The notes under the pieces: model-generated
Told to the model about the DNA's origin: nothing
Databases searched by the model: none
The model's input: only the letters and a program-made list of their open reading frames with translations
Program-made: the position numbers and the translations under genes
Shown: positions 32,970 through 44,668 of the stretch, piece after piece
Layout: each line of letters starts with the position of its first letter
Numbering within the stretch: the first letter of the stretch is position 1
DNA from: Rebecca billardiae RCC1528
Taxonomy: Eukaryota > Haptophyta
Assembly (NCBI GenBank): GCA_965240325.2
Contig: OZ251236.1
Location: forward strand, 62,001-126,000
Direction of reading: 5' to 3'
DNA length: 64,000 nt

Positions 32970-35900
32970 TCGTCGAGTACATCCGCCTCCTCCTCGACCT
33001 CGACCCCTCCGCCCTCGCCACGGCCGAGCAGCGCTCCGAACTCTCGGCCCAAATCGCTTCGCTGCTGCAGCTGCCGGCGGGCGCGGTGTCGGTTGCGAGT
33101 GTGCAGCCGGGCTCGGCGGTGGTCGTCTTGCGCGTGGTGCGGCGCGGCGGCGGCGCGGCGGGGCGGAGCCTCGCGGACGCGCTCGCCGCGCTGCCGCCGG
33201 GCCGCCTCGCGCAGGCGCTCGGCGCCCCGCTCCTCCGCCCGGCCGAGCAGATGGTCGCTGGGTGCGCGCGCCGCCGCGCGCGCCCCCGCACGCGCATGCG
33301 CGCCGCGGCCGCGCGCGCGTGCGCGCCGCCGCCGCGGCCGCGCGCCGTGCGGGCGTGGCGCGCGAGCTCACGCGCCGGGCGTGCGCGCCGCGTCCCCCGC
33401 CCGTGCGCCTCGCGCAGCTGCACGCTGCCCAGCGCGCCCAACTATGACTCCGCCGCCGACGTGGACGACAGCTCATGCACACACGGCCCGCCGCCGAGCG
33501 CGCCGCCGCCGAGCGCGCCGCCGCCGCGCGCGCCGCCGCCGCGCGCGCCGCCGCCGAGCGCGCCGCCGAGCGTGCCGCCGCGCGCGCCGCCGCCGAGCGC
33601 GCCGCCGCCGAGCGCGCCGCCCGGCGCGCCGCCCGTCGCGCCGCCGCCGAGCACGCCGCCGCAGCCGCCGCCGAGCGCGCCGCCGAGCGCGCCGCCGAGC
33701 GCGCCGCCGCCCGCCGCGCCGCCGCCGCCGCCGAGCGCGCCGCCGCCTGGCGCGCCGTCGGCGCCGCCACGCGCGCCGCCGAGCGCGCCGCCGCCGCCGC
33801 CGCCGCCTCGCCGCCCGCCGCCGCCGCCGCCGCCGCCACCTTCCGAGCCGCCGCCGCCGCCACCGCCGCCCGCCGAGCCGCCGCGCCCGCCGCCGCGCGC
33901 GCCGCCGCGCGCGCCGCCGCCGGGCGCGCCGCCGCCGAGCGCGCCGCCGCCGGGCGCGCCGTCGGCGCCGCCACGCGCGCCGCCGAGCCCGCCGCCGCCG
34001 CCGCACCCGCCTCGGCCGCCGCCGTCGCCGAGCCCGCCCGGCCCGCCCCGCCCGCCGCCCTCGCCCCCGCCTGCCCCGCCCCACCCGCCGCGCAGCCCGC
34101 CGCCCGCCACCCTCGTCGCGCTGCGCGGCAGCACGCCGCGCACCAACGCGGCCGTGGCGGCAGGCGGCTGCTTTAGTTGCGCGCGCGTGGCGTGCACGCG
34201 CGCGGGGGCGAGGGCGGCGGGCGCGAGCGCGGACGGCGTGGCGTACAACGCCACCGACGCTGCCGTGCGCTGCTGGGGCTGCGCCGACGGCGGCGTGCGC
34301 GGCACGCAGACAGCCGCCCCACACGTGCGCGCCGCGCCGCGCGCCGCGCCGCCGCGCGCCGCCGCGCGCCGCGCCGCGCCGCGCGCCGCGCCGCACCGCG
34401 CGCCGCGCGCCGCGCCGCGCCGCGCGCCGCGCCGCGCCGCGCCGCGCGCGCGTGCACGCGGCGGCGCCCACGCGCGGCGCGCCCACGCCTGCGCGCGTGC
34501 TCGCGTGCGCACGCGCGCGCGCCCCGCCCCTCAGGACCCGTTCGTCCGGCTCGGCCTCCCCGCCACCCGGATCCGCCGGCTGGGCGCGGGCCGCTGCCAC
34601 GCGTGCGCGCTGTTTGCTGACGGCCGGCTCAAGTGCTGGTGCGCAGCACCGGACTCGCCCGGACTCGCGCCCGGACTCGCGCCGGACTCGCGCCGCGTGC
34701 GCGTGTGGCTGCCTGTGCGCACGTGCGGGCGGGCGCTCGGCTGCCACGCGTGCGCCGTCCCGCCCTGCGGCCGCGCCCGTCGCCGCCGTGGCGCAGCGCT
34801 GTGCGCGCGCGCTCGCGCCGCCGACGCCCCGCGCCTCCGCGCGCGCGCCCACCGCCGCCGCGCCGCCGCGTCGCGCGCAGGGGCTGCAACGGTCACGGCC
34901 AGCTGGGCCTGGGCGTCGCGCAGCCGGACGTGGGCACGCCCGCGTACCCGCTCCCGAGCAACGGCAGCCTGCCGGCCCTCGACCTGGGCCCGACGCGGCT
35001 GGCCGTGCGCGTGAGCGCGGGCGAGCACTTCACCTGTGCCATCGTCGTCGACCGCGCGGCCGGCGCGGACCGCACGCCGCGCGCGCTGTGCTGGTGCGAG
35101 CGCGCGCGCCGCCGCCGCCGCGGCCGCACCCTCGCGCACTCGGCTCTCACGCCCCCCGGCCCTCCCCGCCGCGCCGCAGGGGCGACAACGCGCACGGCCA
35201 GCTCGGCGCGGGCGACGGGGACTCGCGCGGCGCGCGCCCGCGCGAGATGGGCGCCGCCCTGCGACCCATCGACCTCGGCTCGCGGCACGCCCCCGCGTGG
35301 CTGGCGGCCGAGGTGCCGATCTCGGCCGCCCAGATTGCAATCTCGGCGCGCGAGGTGGTCGAGGTCGCGACGGGCGACGCGCACGCGTGCGCGCTGCTCG
35401 GCAGCGCGCGCGTCGTGTGCTGGGGCGACAACGCGCACGGCCAGCTCGGCCGCGGCGACACGGCCGCGCACGTCGGGCGGCGCGCGGCCGACCTGGGCGA
35501 TCGGCTGTCCGCCGTTGACCTCGGCCGAGATCGCAATCTCGGCGGCGGAGATGGCGATCTCGCCGCGGCGCGCTGGGTGTACGCCGGCAGCCACTTCGCG
35601 TGCGCGCTGCTGCGCTCGGGCGGCGCCAAGTGCTGGGGCCACAACGCCGACGGCCAGCTCGGCCAGGGCGACGACCGGAGCCGCGGCCGCGCCGCCGACC
35701 AGCTCGGTGACCGGCTGCCGCCGATCGCGCTCGGCGGCGGCGTGGCGGCGCGGCTGCTGACGACGGGCGACGCGCACGCGTGCGCGCTGCTGCGCGGCGG
35801 CGAGGTGGCGTGCTGGGGGCGCAACGCCGCGGGGCAGCTGGGGCACAGCCTCGGCGCGCGCGTGGGCGACACGCGCGGCTCGATGGGCACGAGCCTCGCG

Positions 35901-36095
35901 TGCGTGCAGCTGCGGCCGGCGCCGGGCGAGGTCGTGCGCGGGCTGAGCGCGGGCGCGGCGCACACGTGCATCGAGCTGAGCAGCGGGCGCGTGCGCTGCT
36001 TCGGCGCGAACGAGCGGGGGCAGCTCGGACGCGGGGCGGGCACGCACGAGGACGTCGGCTGGGGCGCGACGGGCTGCCGCGCGGTGTCGGCCTGA
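31892..36095 (+). CDS. Single-pass membrane protein with Pro-rich stalk and RCC1-like propeller
   Basis: Exons: 31892-33261, 33418-34324, 34535-34638, 34881-35093, 35180-36095; 1169 aa. The start MAPERPTAEGF is the first Met in GC-rich sequence. Residues 1-270 are low complexity with two related LxTPSPARxRAxRSAE units. A TM helix follows (GVALGLVLAVLLLGGGGLAV). Then come PPPSPPPSP repeats, a small folded block (YIRLLLDLDPSALATAEQRS...), a PNYDSAADVDDSSC motif common in secreted proteins, and a roughly 200-aa SAPP/RAPP proline-rich stalk. The C-terminal third has RCC1-type repeats (GDAHACALL, CWGDNAHGQLGRGD, CWGHNADGQLGQGD, CFGANERGQLGRGA). This suggests a cell-surface propeller on a rigid stalk. 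The ligand is unknown. Two propeller loops carry palindrome-encoded insertions. Confidence 0.8.
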
Positions 36096-36471
36096 CGTGC
36101 GCCGCCATTCTGATTCTGGCTGATGCGGCTGCCAACGGCCTCACCGTCAGGGCGGTCCCAGGTCGCGAGATCTTGAAACGACCTACAGTTTATTCAGAAT
36201 AAGAGACGCACGCAGCTCAGTGGTGTTGTAGATACTTATAGGCGAAAAGGGCCGCGAAACGAACCCCCTTGGCGAAACCGCAAGCCCTTCTCTGTGTTCA
36301 GCGTCGCGGTGGTTACGGAACCGCGCCGCCGAGAGGCCCACCCGCGAAGGCTGACGGTGGCGGCTGCGCTAGCGGCAGCTGCTGCCCGACGAGGCCCTCC
36401 GCCACCACCGGCGCAGCGCTGCGCCCGCGCCGCGGCGTGAGCGCGCACGCGCCCCCCGCGCCGCGCGACCG
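36096..36471. other. Intergenic region between tandem genes
   Basis: It contains the dispersed repeat at 36181-36220. After about 36240 it is the likely promoter/5' UTR of the next gene. No ORF of note was found. Confidence 0.5.
36181..36220 (+). repeat. Dispersed ~45-bp repeat, copy 1
   Basis: CCTACAGTTTATTCAGAATA, then AGAGACGCACGCAGCTCAG. Related copies lie at 54893-54940 (minus) and 63688-63742 (plus). This copy is 86 bp past the RCC1-like gene stop. Confidence 0.8.
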
Positions 36472-37383
36472 ATGCAGTCCGCCAGCCCGACGGCGCGCCC
36501 GGGCGCGTTCAGCTTCTCCGACGCCGACGGCGCGCAGCCCGCCAGCGGCTACCTGAGGCGGCGGCAGGGCGAGGGCGGCGCCGCCGACGGCGGCGGCGGC
36601 GGCGGCGGCTCGTTCCGCGCGCCGCCGGGCGTGCTGGGCGCGGGGGCGCCCGGGATGATGCGCCAGACCTCGCGCCTCGCCAACCTCGCCGCGCCGCACG
36701 CCGCCGCCGCCGCCGCCGCCTCGCCGCTGCCTGGGCTCGATGGGCGGAGGGCGGCGGGCGGCGCGGCGTGGCGCGGCTCGGCCGCGGCGGGCGTCGCGCC
36801 GTCGGCCGAGGACGAGGCGGCGAGGGCGCGCGAGGAGGCGCTCCGCGCGAAGGCCTCCGCGTACGCGCGCTCGCTCGGCCTCGGCCTCGGCCGCCCCGGC
36901 ACGGCCGTCGCCGCGCTCGGCGGCGGCAGCGGCAGCTTTGGGCTCGGCGGCGGCGGCGCCGCGCGCGGCCTCGGCGGCGGCGCGGACGCGAGCGGCGAGG
37001 AGGGCGCGGGCGGCGCGGGGCGGGGCGCGGGCCTGCGCGCCTCCGTCGAGAACGTGCTCGCGGCGCGGCGCCTCGCCGACGCCGCCGCCGCGCCGCCCAG
37101 CCTGCGCCCACCGCCGTCCGCGCTGCCGCGCGTGCAATTGCAAACCGAAGCTGAGTGGAAGGTCGCTGCGCTGCATTCCACTTTGGAATTATTCCCGCCG
37201 ATGCACCGCAACGAGCGCGTGGTCAGCCGGATCGCCGCGCGCGAGCGGCAGCGCCTGCTCCACGCCGACGAGGACGGCGCGAGCCCGCCCGGCGGCGCGC
37301 GCGCCGTGCCGCGCGCCGCCGCCGCCGCCGCCGCCGCCGCGCCCAGTCGGTTTGGCCTTCGCACCGCGCCCGCCGCGCCGGAG

Positions 37384-37421
<38 letters not shown>

Positions 37422-40400
37422 GGCGCTGGAGGCGGAGCTGCCGCTGCTGCTCGCGCAGCTCGGCGTGCGCGCGGACGGGGGGCCGGGCGCCGCCGCGCCG
37501 CCGCGCACGGCGCCCGCGGGCGCACGCCGTGGCTCGCGCGGCGGCGGCGCCGTCGCCGACGCCGACGCCGACGCCGCCGCCGACGACGGCGGCGGCGTCG
37601 GCACGGCCGTCGACGCCGCGGCGGCGGACGGCGCTGCGCCGCACGCGCACGCGCACGCGCCGCGGCGGCGGCGGCGCGGGCGGCGGCGCGCGCCGCTCGC
37701 CGAGCGCGCGAGCGCGCTCGCCGCGCAGTTCACCGACTGGCCGCCCTCGCCGCCGCGCACGCCGCGCTCTGCAGCGCTGCGCCGGCGGATGCTAGGTGAG
37801 CGCGCGGCGCGCGGCGCGGCGCGCGCGCGCGCGCGTGCGAGCGTGCGCGCGCCTCGCGCGCGCCTCGCGCGCACCGCCAGCGCCGGCGCAGAGCGCGCGC
37901 GCGCGCGCGGCTCGGGCCGAGCGCTGCCGCGCGCCCTCGCCCCCGCGCCCCCGCCGCGCGCAGGCGAGCTCCTTGTCGACTTTGCGCAGCTCGAGTCGGA
38001 GGAGGAGCGTCGCGCGGCGCGCGCGCGCGCGCTCGCGGGCTCGGGCGCGCGCAAGCACACGCTGCGCGCGTCTCGGCCGTCGAGCGGGGTGCAGCAGCCG
38101 CCGCAGCAGCGTGGCGGCGGTGCGGGCGGGGTGGTTGGCGCGTGGAGCGACGGCCGGCTGCCGCCGATGGAGCTCGCCCGCGCGGAGGGCGCCGAGGCGG
38201 CATGGGCGGAGGAGGGCGGCGGCGCGCCCGCCGCCGCGCCGGCCGCGGACGGCGCCGCCGACGCGGCGGCCGCGCCCGCCGCGGCCGACGGGGCGCCGGC
38301 GCCGGGCGGCACGCCGGGCGGCGCGGACGGCGCGGACGGCGCGGATGGCGCGCCGGACGGCGCGGTGGCGGCGGACGGGGCGGCCGACACGACCGCCGCC
38401 GCCGCCGCCGCGCCGGCGGCGGCGGCGGCCGACGCGGCCGCCGCCGCGCCCACCGCCGCAGCCGCCGAGGGCGGCGCGGGCGCCGACGGCGACGGGGGCG
38501 TCGGCGTCGGCGCGCCCGGCTCCGACGCGGAGGCCGGCCCCGACGGCGGCCCAGCAGCACCGCCGTCGGCCCCGCCGCCGCCCTTGCCCCGCCCCGCCGA
38601 CGCCACCGACCTCCTCGCAGCGGAGGAGGCGGCGGGGCTGTCCGCCGCCGACATCGGAGCTGTGCGCGCGGCCGCGGCGAGCTCGGCGGCGCACGACGAC
38701 CGCGTGGGCGCGCTGATGGACGCGGCGGCGAGCTCGCGCGAGGAGGAGCTGCGCCGGCTGATGGCCGCGCGCCGCGAGAAGGCCTCCGAGCGCTCGCTGC
38801 AGCGCGCGCAGGTGTGCGCGCGCGTGCCGCGCGCGCGCGCGCGCGCCGCGCCGCGCCGCGCCGCGCCGCGCCGCGCCGCGCCGCGCCGCGCGCGCCGGCC
38901 GCCGCGCATGACGGCGCGTGCGCCCGTCGTCGTCGCGCGCGCGCCTCCCCTCGCGCAGGGCCTGATGCAGGCGGGTCAGTACGCGCTCGCGGGCGCGTGC
39001 TGCGTGCGCGCGCTCGGCGAGTTCCCGGACAATTCCGGCGCGATGGAGTCCGGGCTTGCACACGCGGTGATGTGCCTGCGGTGCCACTACGCGCGGCCAC
39101 TGCACGCGGGCAAGGCGCGCGTGCGGGTGCGGACCTCCGAGTCCGTCGCGGCCGCGGCGAGCCGCAACGCCGCGGCGGGCATGGCCGGGACGGGCTCATG
39201 TGCGCGCGCGCCGCGCGCCGCGCGCTCGCTCGCGCGACGACGACCGCCGCCCGACCGCCGCCGCGGGCGGCGCGGCGCGGCGCGGCGCCCAGCGGCCGCG
39301 CGCGCGCGGCCGCGCGGCCGCTCAGCGCCCCCCCTGCCCGCGCCCTCCGCGCCGCGCCGCGCCACCAGCCGCGTTCGCCGACAAGAGCTTCTACGAGCTC
39401 GTCGTCGACCCCCGGACCGGACAGCTCGTCTCGCCGATGGGCTGGCGGCCGCGCGCGGGCGCGCCGCCCAAGCTGCCCGCGGGCGGCTCGGACGACGCGG
39501 GGCCGCCCGTCCGCGTCGCGCGCCGGCGCCGGCCCGCGCCGGAGGAGGAGGAGGCGCGGATCCTGCGCGAGTTCGACGCGGTCGTGCGCCGGATCGACGT
39601 GGCGGACCTGATCCCGCGCGACCTGGAGCCGGAGGACAAGAAGGCGATCCACGCCGAGATCCTGAGCACGCTCAGGTGCGCTGCCCTAGCCCTGCCCCAA
39701 CCCTACACCCCAACCCTACACCCCAACCCTACACCCCTGCCCCTCTGCCCGTTTGCACTGGGAGCGCCACCGGCGGTGGCGGCGGCGACGTGAATTCACC
39801 GCCCCCCGCACACCCCGCCCCCCGGGCGCACGCGCGCACCGCTCGCAGAGCCAACTTTGTGACGATCCGGCGCGTGATGGCGTGGTACGCGATGCTCACC
39901 GCCGTCGACTCGTCGCCCGAGGGCGGCGGCGGCGGCGCGCAGGGCGACGCCAACGAGGCCTTCACGATGAACCGCGAGGAGTTCTGGCGCCTGGTCTCGG
40001 ATATGCGCGTGCTCGACGCCGCGCTGCCCAAGGGCATCGTCGACATCATCTTCGTGCGCGCCAACTGGACGCGCGACATCGCCACGGGCCAGCTCGTCGA
40101 GGAGCCGGGTAACTCCTCCTCCGAGCTGGTCGTGCATGAGCTGCTCGGCGTGCTCGTCAGGATGGCCGCCGCCAAGTACGGTCCGGGTAACCGCGGGCTG
40201 CCGCGCGAGAAGCGAGAGCCGCTCGCGGCGCAGGTGCGCGCGGCGCGAGGCGCGCGCGCCCCGCCCCGCCCTGCCTGCGCGCGCGCGCGGCCGCTGCCCA
40301 GCGCGACACGCGCCGCGCGCGTCGGCTGCCGAGCACACTCGATTCGGGCCGACGACGCCCGCACGCCCGCCCGCCGTGCATGGCGTCCATGCGTCACGCG

Positions 40401-40836
40401 CACATGCACATGCGCACACACTCCGCTCACGCCCACCCTCCGCCCTCCGCCGCCTCCGCGCCGCACTCGCCCGGGACGAAATCGCTTGGCCGCCCCTGGA
40501 GCGCAGCTGCAGCGGCTGTTGGACAACCACCTCTCGAGGGCGCAGCGGCTGGACGACGGCCCCTTCTTCGGCGCGTTCGAGACCGTCGGCGTCGAGCAGT
40601 TCTGCGAGCGGTACGGCGCGGTGCTCAGCGCGTTGCACGGCTACTACGCCGAGCAGAGCCGACGCGGCAAGGCGGCGGTCGGCGCGGGTGGGATGGGCGC
40701 TGTGGCCAAGTTTGCGGGGAAGGCGCACAGGCGGCAGCAGCAGCAGGCGGCGGCCGCGGCCGCGGCCACGGCCGGCGCGGGCGCGGGCGGCGGCGCCGCG
40801 GCCGGCGGCGGGGGCGCCGCCGCCACGGCCGCGGGC

Positions 40837-40869
<33 letters not shown>

Positions 40870-41499
40870 ATCAGCGCCGCCGCCGCCGCCGGCGGCGCCG
40901 CGGGCGCGGGCCTGCTCGGGGCTGCGCCCAAGTCGAGCGCGGTCGTGGGCCTGCACGAATGGCTCACCTTTTTGGCCGACGTGCGGCTGCTGGGCGACCG
41001 GCTCGTGCCGATGGCCACCGCGCAGCGCGTCTTCGTCGCCGCGCAGTTCGAGGACGTCACGGCACTGCCCACGCCGCTCGGCCGCTCGCTGCCGCCCAAC
41101 GACACGCGGATGAATCTTGACGAATTCGTGGAGGCGCTCGGCCGCGTCGCGTTTGAGCTGCTCTCGGCGGGGGCGGCGCCGGCGGTGCCGCTCGGCCACG
41201 GCGACGACGACGGGCGGTACGCCGCGCTCCTCCCGCCCGACGCCAACCCCCTCGCGCACCTGCTCGAGCGCATCGTCGGCATCGTGCTTACACGCTGGAA
41301 GGAGAATGACCTGGCCGGCTCGCGCGCGATCGCCGGGCGCAAGGTGAAGGCGATGCTCGGCGCGCAGCACTCGCTGCGCACGGCCGCGATCGACCTCGCC
41401 GTCGAGCGCGGCCAGCCGGACGGGCCCAACGTCGCCACCGAGATGATGCAGCTGCGCGCGCCCACCGTGCTCGCCAAGGCCGTCGCCTCGCTCCAGTGA
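36472..41499 (+). CDS. Large EF-hand-like protein, possibly flagellar, 6 exons
   Basis: Exons: 36472-37795, 37964-38811, 38959-39199, 39369-39675, 39849-40233, 40507-41499; 1365 aa. The N-terminal third is Ala/Gly/Pro-rich with helical islands (REEALRAKASAYARSLG, HRNERVVSRIAARERQRLL). Later come coiled stretches (EEELRRLMAARREKASERS). Folded C-terminal blocks include KSFYELVVDPRTGQLVSPMG, FVTIRRVMAWYAMLTAVDS, MNREEFWRLVSDMRVLD, VVHELLGVLVRMAAAKYG, LHEWLTFLADVRLLGD and MNLDEFVEALGRVAFELLS. The paired ExxxLxRxA helices resemble degenerate EF-hand pairs found in large flagella-associated proteins of protists. No canonical calcium loop is evident, so calcium binding is doubtful. I do not recognise a named family. 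Confidence 0.75.
39682..39738 (+). repeat. Telomere-like CCCTA(CA)CCCCAA repeats in an intron
   Basis: CCAACCCTACACC units repeat about three times, preceded by CCCTAGCCCTG, inside the fourth intron of the EF-hand-like gene. The C-rich strand is the sense strand, as in the two NOX introns. Confidence 0.85.
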
Positions 41500-42454
41500 C
41501 GAGGCGCGTTCCGGATGCACGAACGGATCTGCTGGACCGGGGGCAGCGCGCGGCGAGGATCGGCCGCCATCAGCCTGACGACCGTTAGGACTCAGTGCCG
41601 AGCACGTCGGCGGATTGCCGCGCCGCGGTTCCCAACTCGGAACACTGAGAGGTCGTCGCTAGCTTAGAGTATAGCCGTGACGTCCGGACCGGTACGGGCC
41701 GCGCGCCGGGTCATTACTACTAGTAGCAGCAGTAGTAGTACGACGACCACCGGACCGACTCGCGGACTCGACGACGACTACGTCTACTATACTAGCGCGC
41801 TATATGATCGTCGCGTCGTCGTCGTCATCATATATCGTCAGAGGATCGGAGCAGACTGCGCTAGGCGCCTAGGCAGGGGTAGACTTGTTCCACCTTGTGT
41901 AACAGCACGGATTATTGATGTAATTCGTCGTCGTATTCGCGTAGTTTTTCATCAGACTCAGAGAGCCCGGTGTGACGTGACAACGGTTGCCACGCGTGAT
42001 GATCACACGGCTGACCGAGCTTTCCGGCGGAATGAATGAGTGTCAGTGACCCGACGGCGCCCCGCGTCACGCGCTTGGGGCGCGCCCGACTCCCGCGTGG
42101 CGCGCTACTGCGGCGGACGTCCTGCGACCCGCTGGCTGACCGTCACCGCCAGTCAGCTGCAGCGGAGGCGATCGGCGGCGCAAGCCTGGCCGTCTCGGGC
42201 CTGCCTGACTGCTGTTGGCTGGAGCCTGGGCGCCTGGCTCGCGGGCAAGGACCTGGAAGGGTGCGGGACGGCGCTCCTCCGAGCAGGTGCTGATCAAGAG
42301 GTTGAGCTCACTGGGGACCGCCTGCACCGCCAGTCCCGTCGGGCCGCCATGCGCGCCGCCAACCAAGAGCGGGAGCGGGAGGCCGGGGATCCGAAGTGGG
42401 GAACGGACGTGTGCGCCTGTGCGGAGGGGGGGCCGTATACGTAACGTTCGAGCC
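41500..42454. other. Intergenic region, nothing firm
   Basis: The first 400 bases are mixed composition with AGT/AGC trinucleotide runs near 41725. A 134-codon frame (42040-42444) exists but has no recognised domain and could be 5' UTR of the next gene. No RNA gene was seen. Confidence 0.5.
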
Positions 42455-43829
42455 ATGGCGTCGGGCCCTCCCGCCCCCGCCAAGAAGACGCCCTCGCTCG
42501 GCCAGCTCAGCCTGCCCGAGCGGCGAGCTGACAGCGGGCGCGTGCCGCACGCAGTGCGCTCGCCCGCCCCGCTCTCCGCCAGCGGCGCCCCGCGCACCGG
42601 CGCGCGCGGCCTCTCGGCGCAAGTGTCGGGCGGCGGCTCGGGCGCAGGCGGCGAGAGGCGGTGGGGCAGGCGCTCGTCGGTCCCGAAGCCGGCGACGGCG
42701 CTCGGGCTGGACGACCAGCAGCGCGAGCAGATCAGGCAGCTCTTCTACTACGTGGACACGCACCGGGAGGGCCTCATCTCCGCCGAGCACGCGCGCCAGC
42801 TCTGCTACAAGCTCGGGTGCGCGCGCGCCCGCGCCGCGCCTCAACGCGCGCGCCGCGCACGCAGCAGCGCGGCGCGCGCGGACCGAGGCTGACGCGCGGC
42901 CTCGCGACACGCGGCGGCGCAGCTACTCGGTCGATTTCGAGGACATGGACGAGAACGAGGGCCTCACCCTCGACGACCTGCTCGACGAGGTCGACTCGGC
43001 GTTCGCGCGCGCGCAGGGCGAGCCTGCGCTGCGGCTGGGGCAGGTCTTCTCACTCACGAGCGCGGACGGGCGGTACGCGACGGCGAAGGACCTGCGCCGC
43101 GTGGTCGAGATGGGGCACGTCGAGGCGTTGCACGCGTACGGCGGCGAGCTGCGCGACGAGGAGATCCTCTCGCTGCTCGACGCCATGGTGTACAACTACC
43201 GGTGCGCGCGCGCGCGCGCCGGCGCCGGCGCCGGCGCCGCGCCGCGCGCGCATCGCCATCGGCTGCGCCGCCAAGCGCCACAAAGCGCCGCCCGCGGGCG
43301 AGGGTGGGCGCCACGGACGCGCGCGCGCTGACGCGGCGCGGCGGCGCGCGCGCGCCCTGCGGCGCGGCGCAGGCCCGACGTGCAGCACGCCACCGAGGCC
43401 GAGTTTCACGACTTCCTCGGGTACACCGGCCCCCGCATCCTCCGGCTCAGGCAGCCGTTTGATGCGCCGGCCAACGAGACGATCGTGCACGACATTCTGA
43501 GGAACTCGACGCCGAGGCCGCCGCCCAAGCCGCGCAGCGCGACGGCGGCGGCGGGCGCGGGCGGGAGCCGGCCGGGCGGGCGGCCGCTGCTGCGCCGCGT
43601 CTCGCAGCTCGCGCTCGCCGAGCGCGACGCCGGCGGCGGCGCCGCGCCCGCAGGCGCGCCGGGCGGCGCCCCTCCGATCTCGGCCCAACCCAGCGCCGCC
43701 GACAACGCGAGCGGCACAGACGGCGGCACGGGCGTCGGCGCGCCGTCGGCTCGCGAGTCGACGGGCGCTGGCGGCGGGGAGGGCACGGACGCACCGGACG
43801 GCGCGTCGGAGGCTTCCGACCCGTGGTAG
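42455..43829 (+). CDS. EF-hand-like calcium-binding-type protein, 3 exons
   Basis: Exons 42455-42816, 42923-43201 and 43373-43829 (both donors GTGCGC) give 365 aa starting MASGPPAPAKKTPSLG. After a basic disordered N-terminus, residues about 85-121 read QIRQLFYYVDTHREGLISAE and HARQLCYKLG, an EF-hand-like helix-loop-helix. Exon 2 has FEDMDENEGLTLDDLLDEVD, with an acidic loop, followed by RYATAKDLRRVVEMGHVEAL and LRDEEILSLLDAMVYN. Exon 3 has ATEAEFHDFLGYTG and a disordered tail. The layout resembles divergent calmodulin-like proteins. It lies next to another EF-hand-like gene on the same strand, but the two have separate promoters. Confidence 0.75.
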
Positions 43830-44228
43830 GCGCGCAGACCTGCGCGCGCCGCGCCGGCAGCTCCCAGGGACGGCGCGGCTGCAGCGCTCGCGCGGGTCGG
43901 ATTGTGCAATGTAGTGCGTCAGCAGCACAGTATCGCCTTTGATGGTTCCAACGCGTCAATCTGAAAGGAATAATATGCACGTAATGTAAAAGGGGGAGGC
44001 CGGATTCCGTATGTGCCAACTCGGTTGGCAGCCGGCCCGCCGACCAATAAGCCGACTGCAATCGAGCGGGTGCCAGCCGTGCAATGACCCATTGATGCCT
44101 GATGGCCCCCGCGGGCAGGCCACCGGCACCGATCATCGGGTCGGACGGTGATACTGACACGGACACGGCACTCCTCGGAGTTCTGGCGCGCCGTCAACCA
44201 GTCACTACGTCGTCCGCGCACACACATG

Positions 44229-44267
44229 GCGGCAGCCGCCCGCCATGCGGCGGCGGGCGGCTGCCGC
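44229..44267. repeat. 16-bp perfect inverted repeat, 7-nt loop
   Basis: GCGGCAGCCGCCCGCC pairs perfectly with GGCGGGCGGCTGCCGC around the loop ATGCGGC. No gene overlaps it. It could be a structured RNA, a terminator-like hairpin or a transposon end. Confidence 0.85.
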
Positions 44268-44668
44268 GTGCCCGAGCCGCATGGCTCATTCCTAACGGGT
44301 AGCTCATAGGTAAGCCGTCTATGACCAAAGGACCATCAATAATGTTTTGGTCTGACGGTCTGAGCCGTCTGGGACTGGAGGCGGCGCGCGTATCAGGGGC
44401 AGACGTGCCGCCGATTGCGCCGAATGACATGGCCTGTACTCGGTCAGTGTCCGAGTCCGAGGCGCGGCGAAAGGCGGCGGCAAGCAAGGGCGCGCGGCGC
44501 AGAAGGGCGAGACGCGCTCCCTATCACCTGCCCCGCCGCGCGCGCCGCCTCCACAGGTATGGCGGGCCGTTTTGTGCGGTTGCAGGAGCTCGCGCCGTGC
44601 ACATCCACTCGTCCGGGGCCGGGCGGGCGCGGCAGGACAGGTCGAGGGTTCGTCCATCATATTATTAG

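Noticed and set aside
36472-41499. Single 1675-aa uninterrupted protein
   Set aside because: The frame is open throughout, but clear GT-AG introns flank low-complexity stretches. One exon (39369-39675) is in a different frame with better protein sequence, so a six-exon model fits better.
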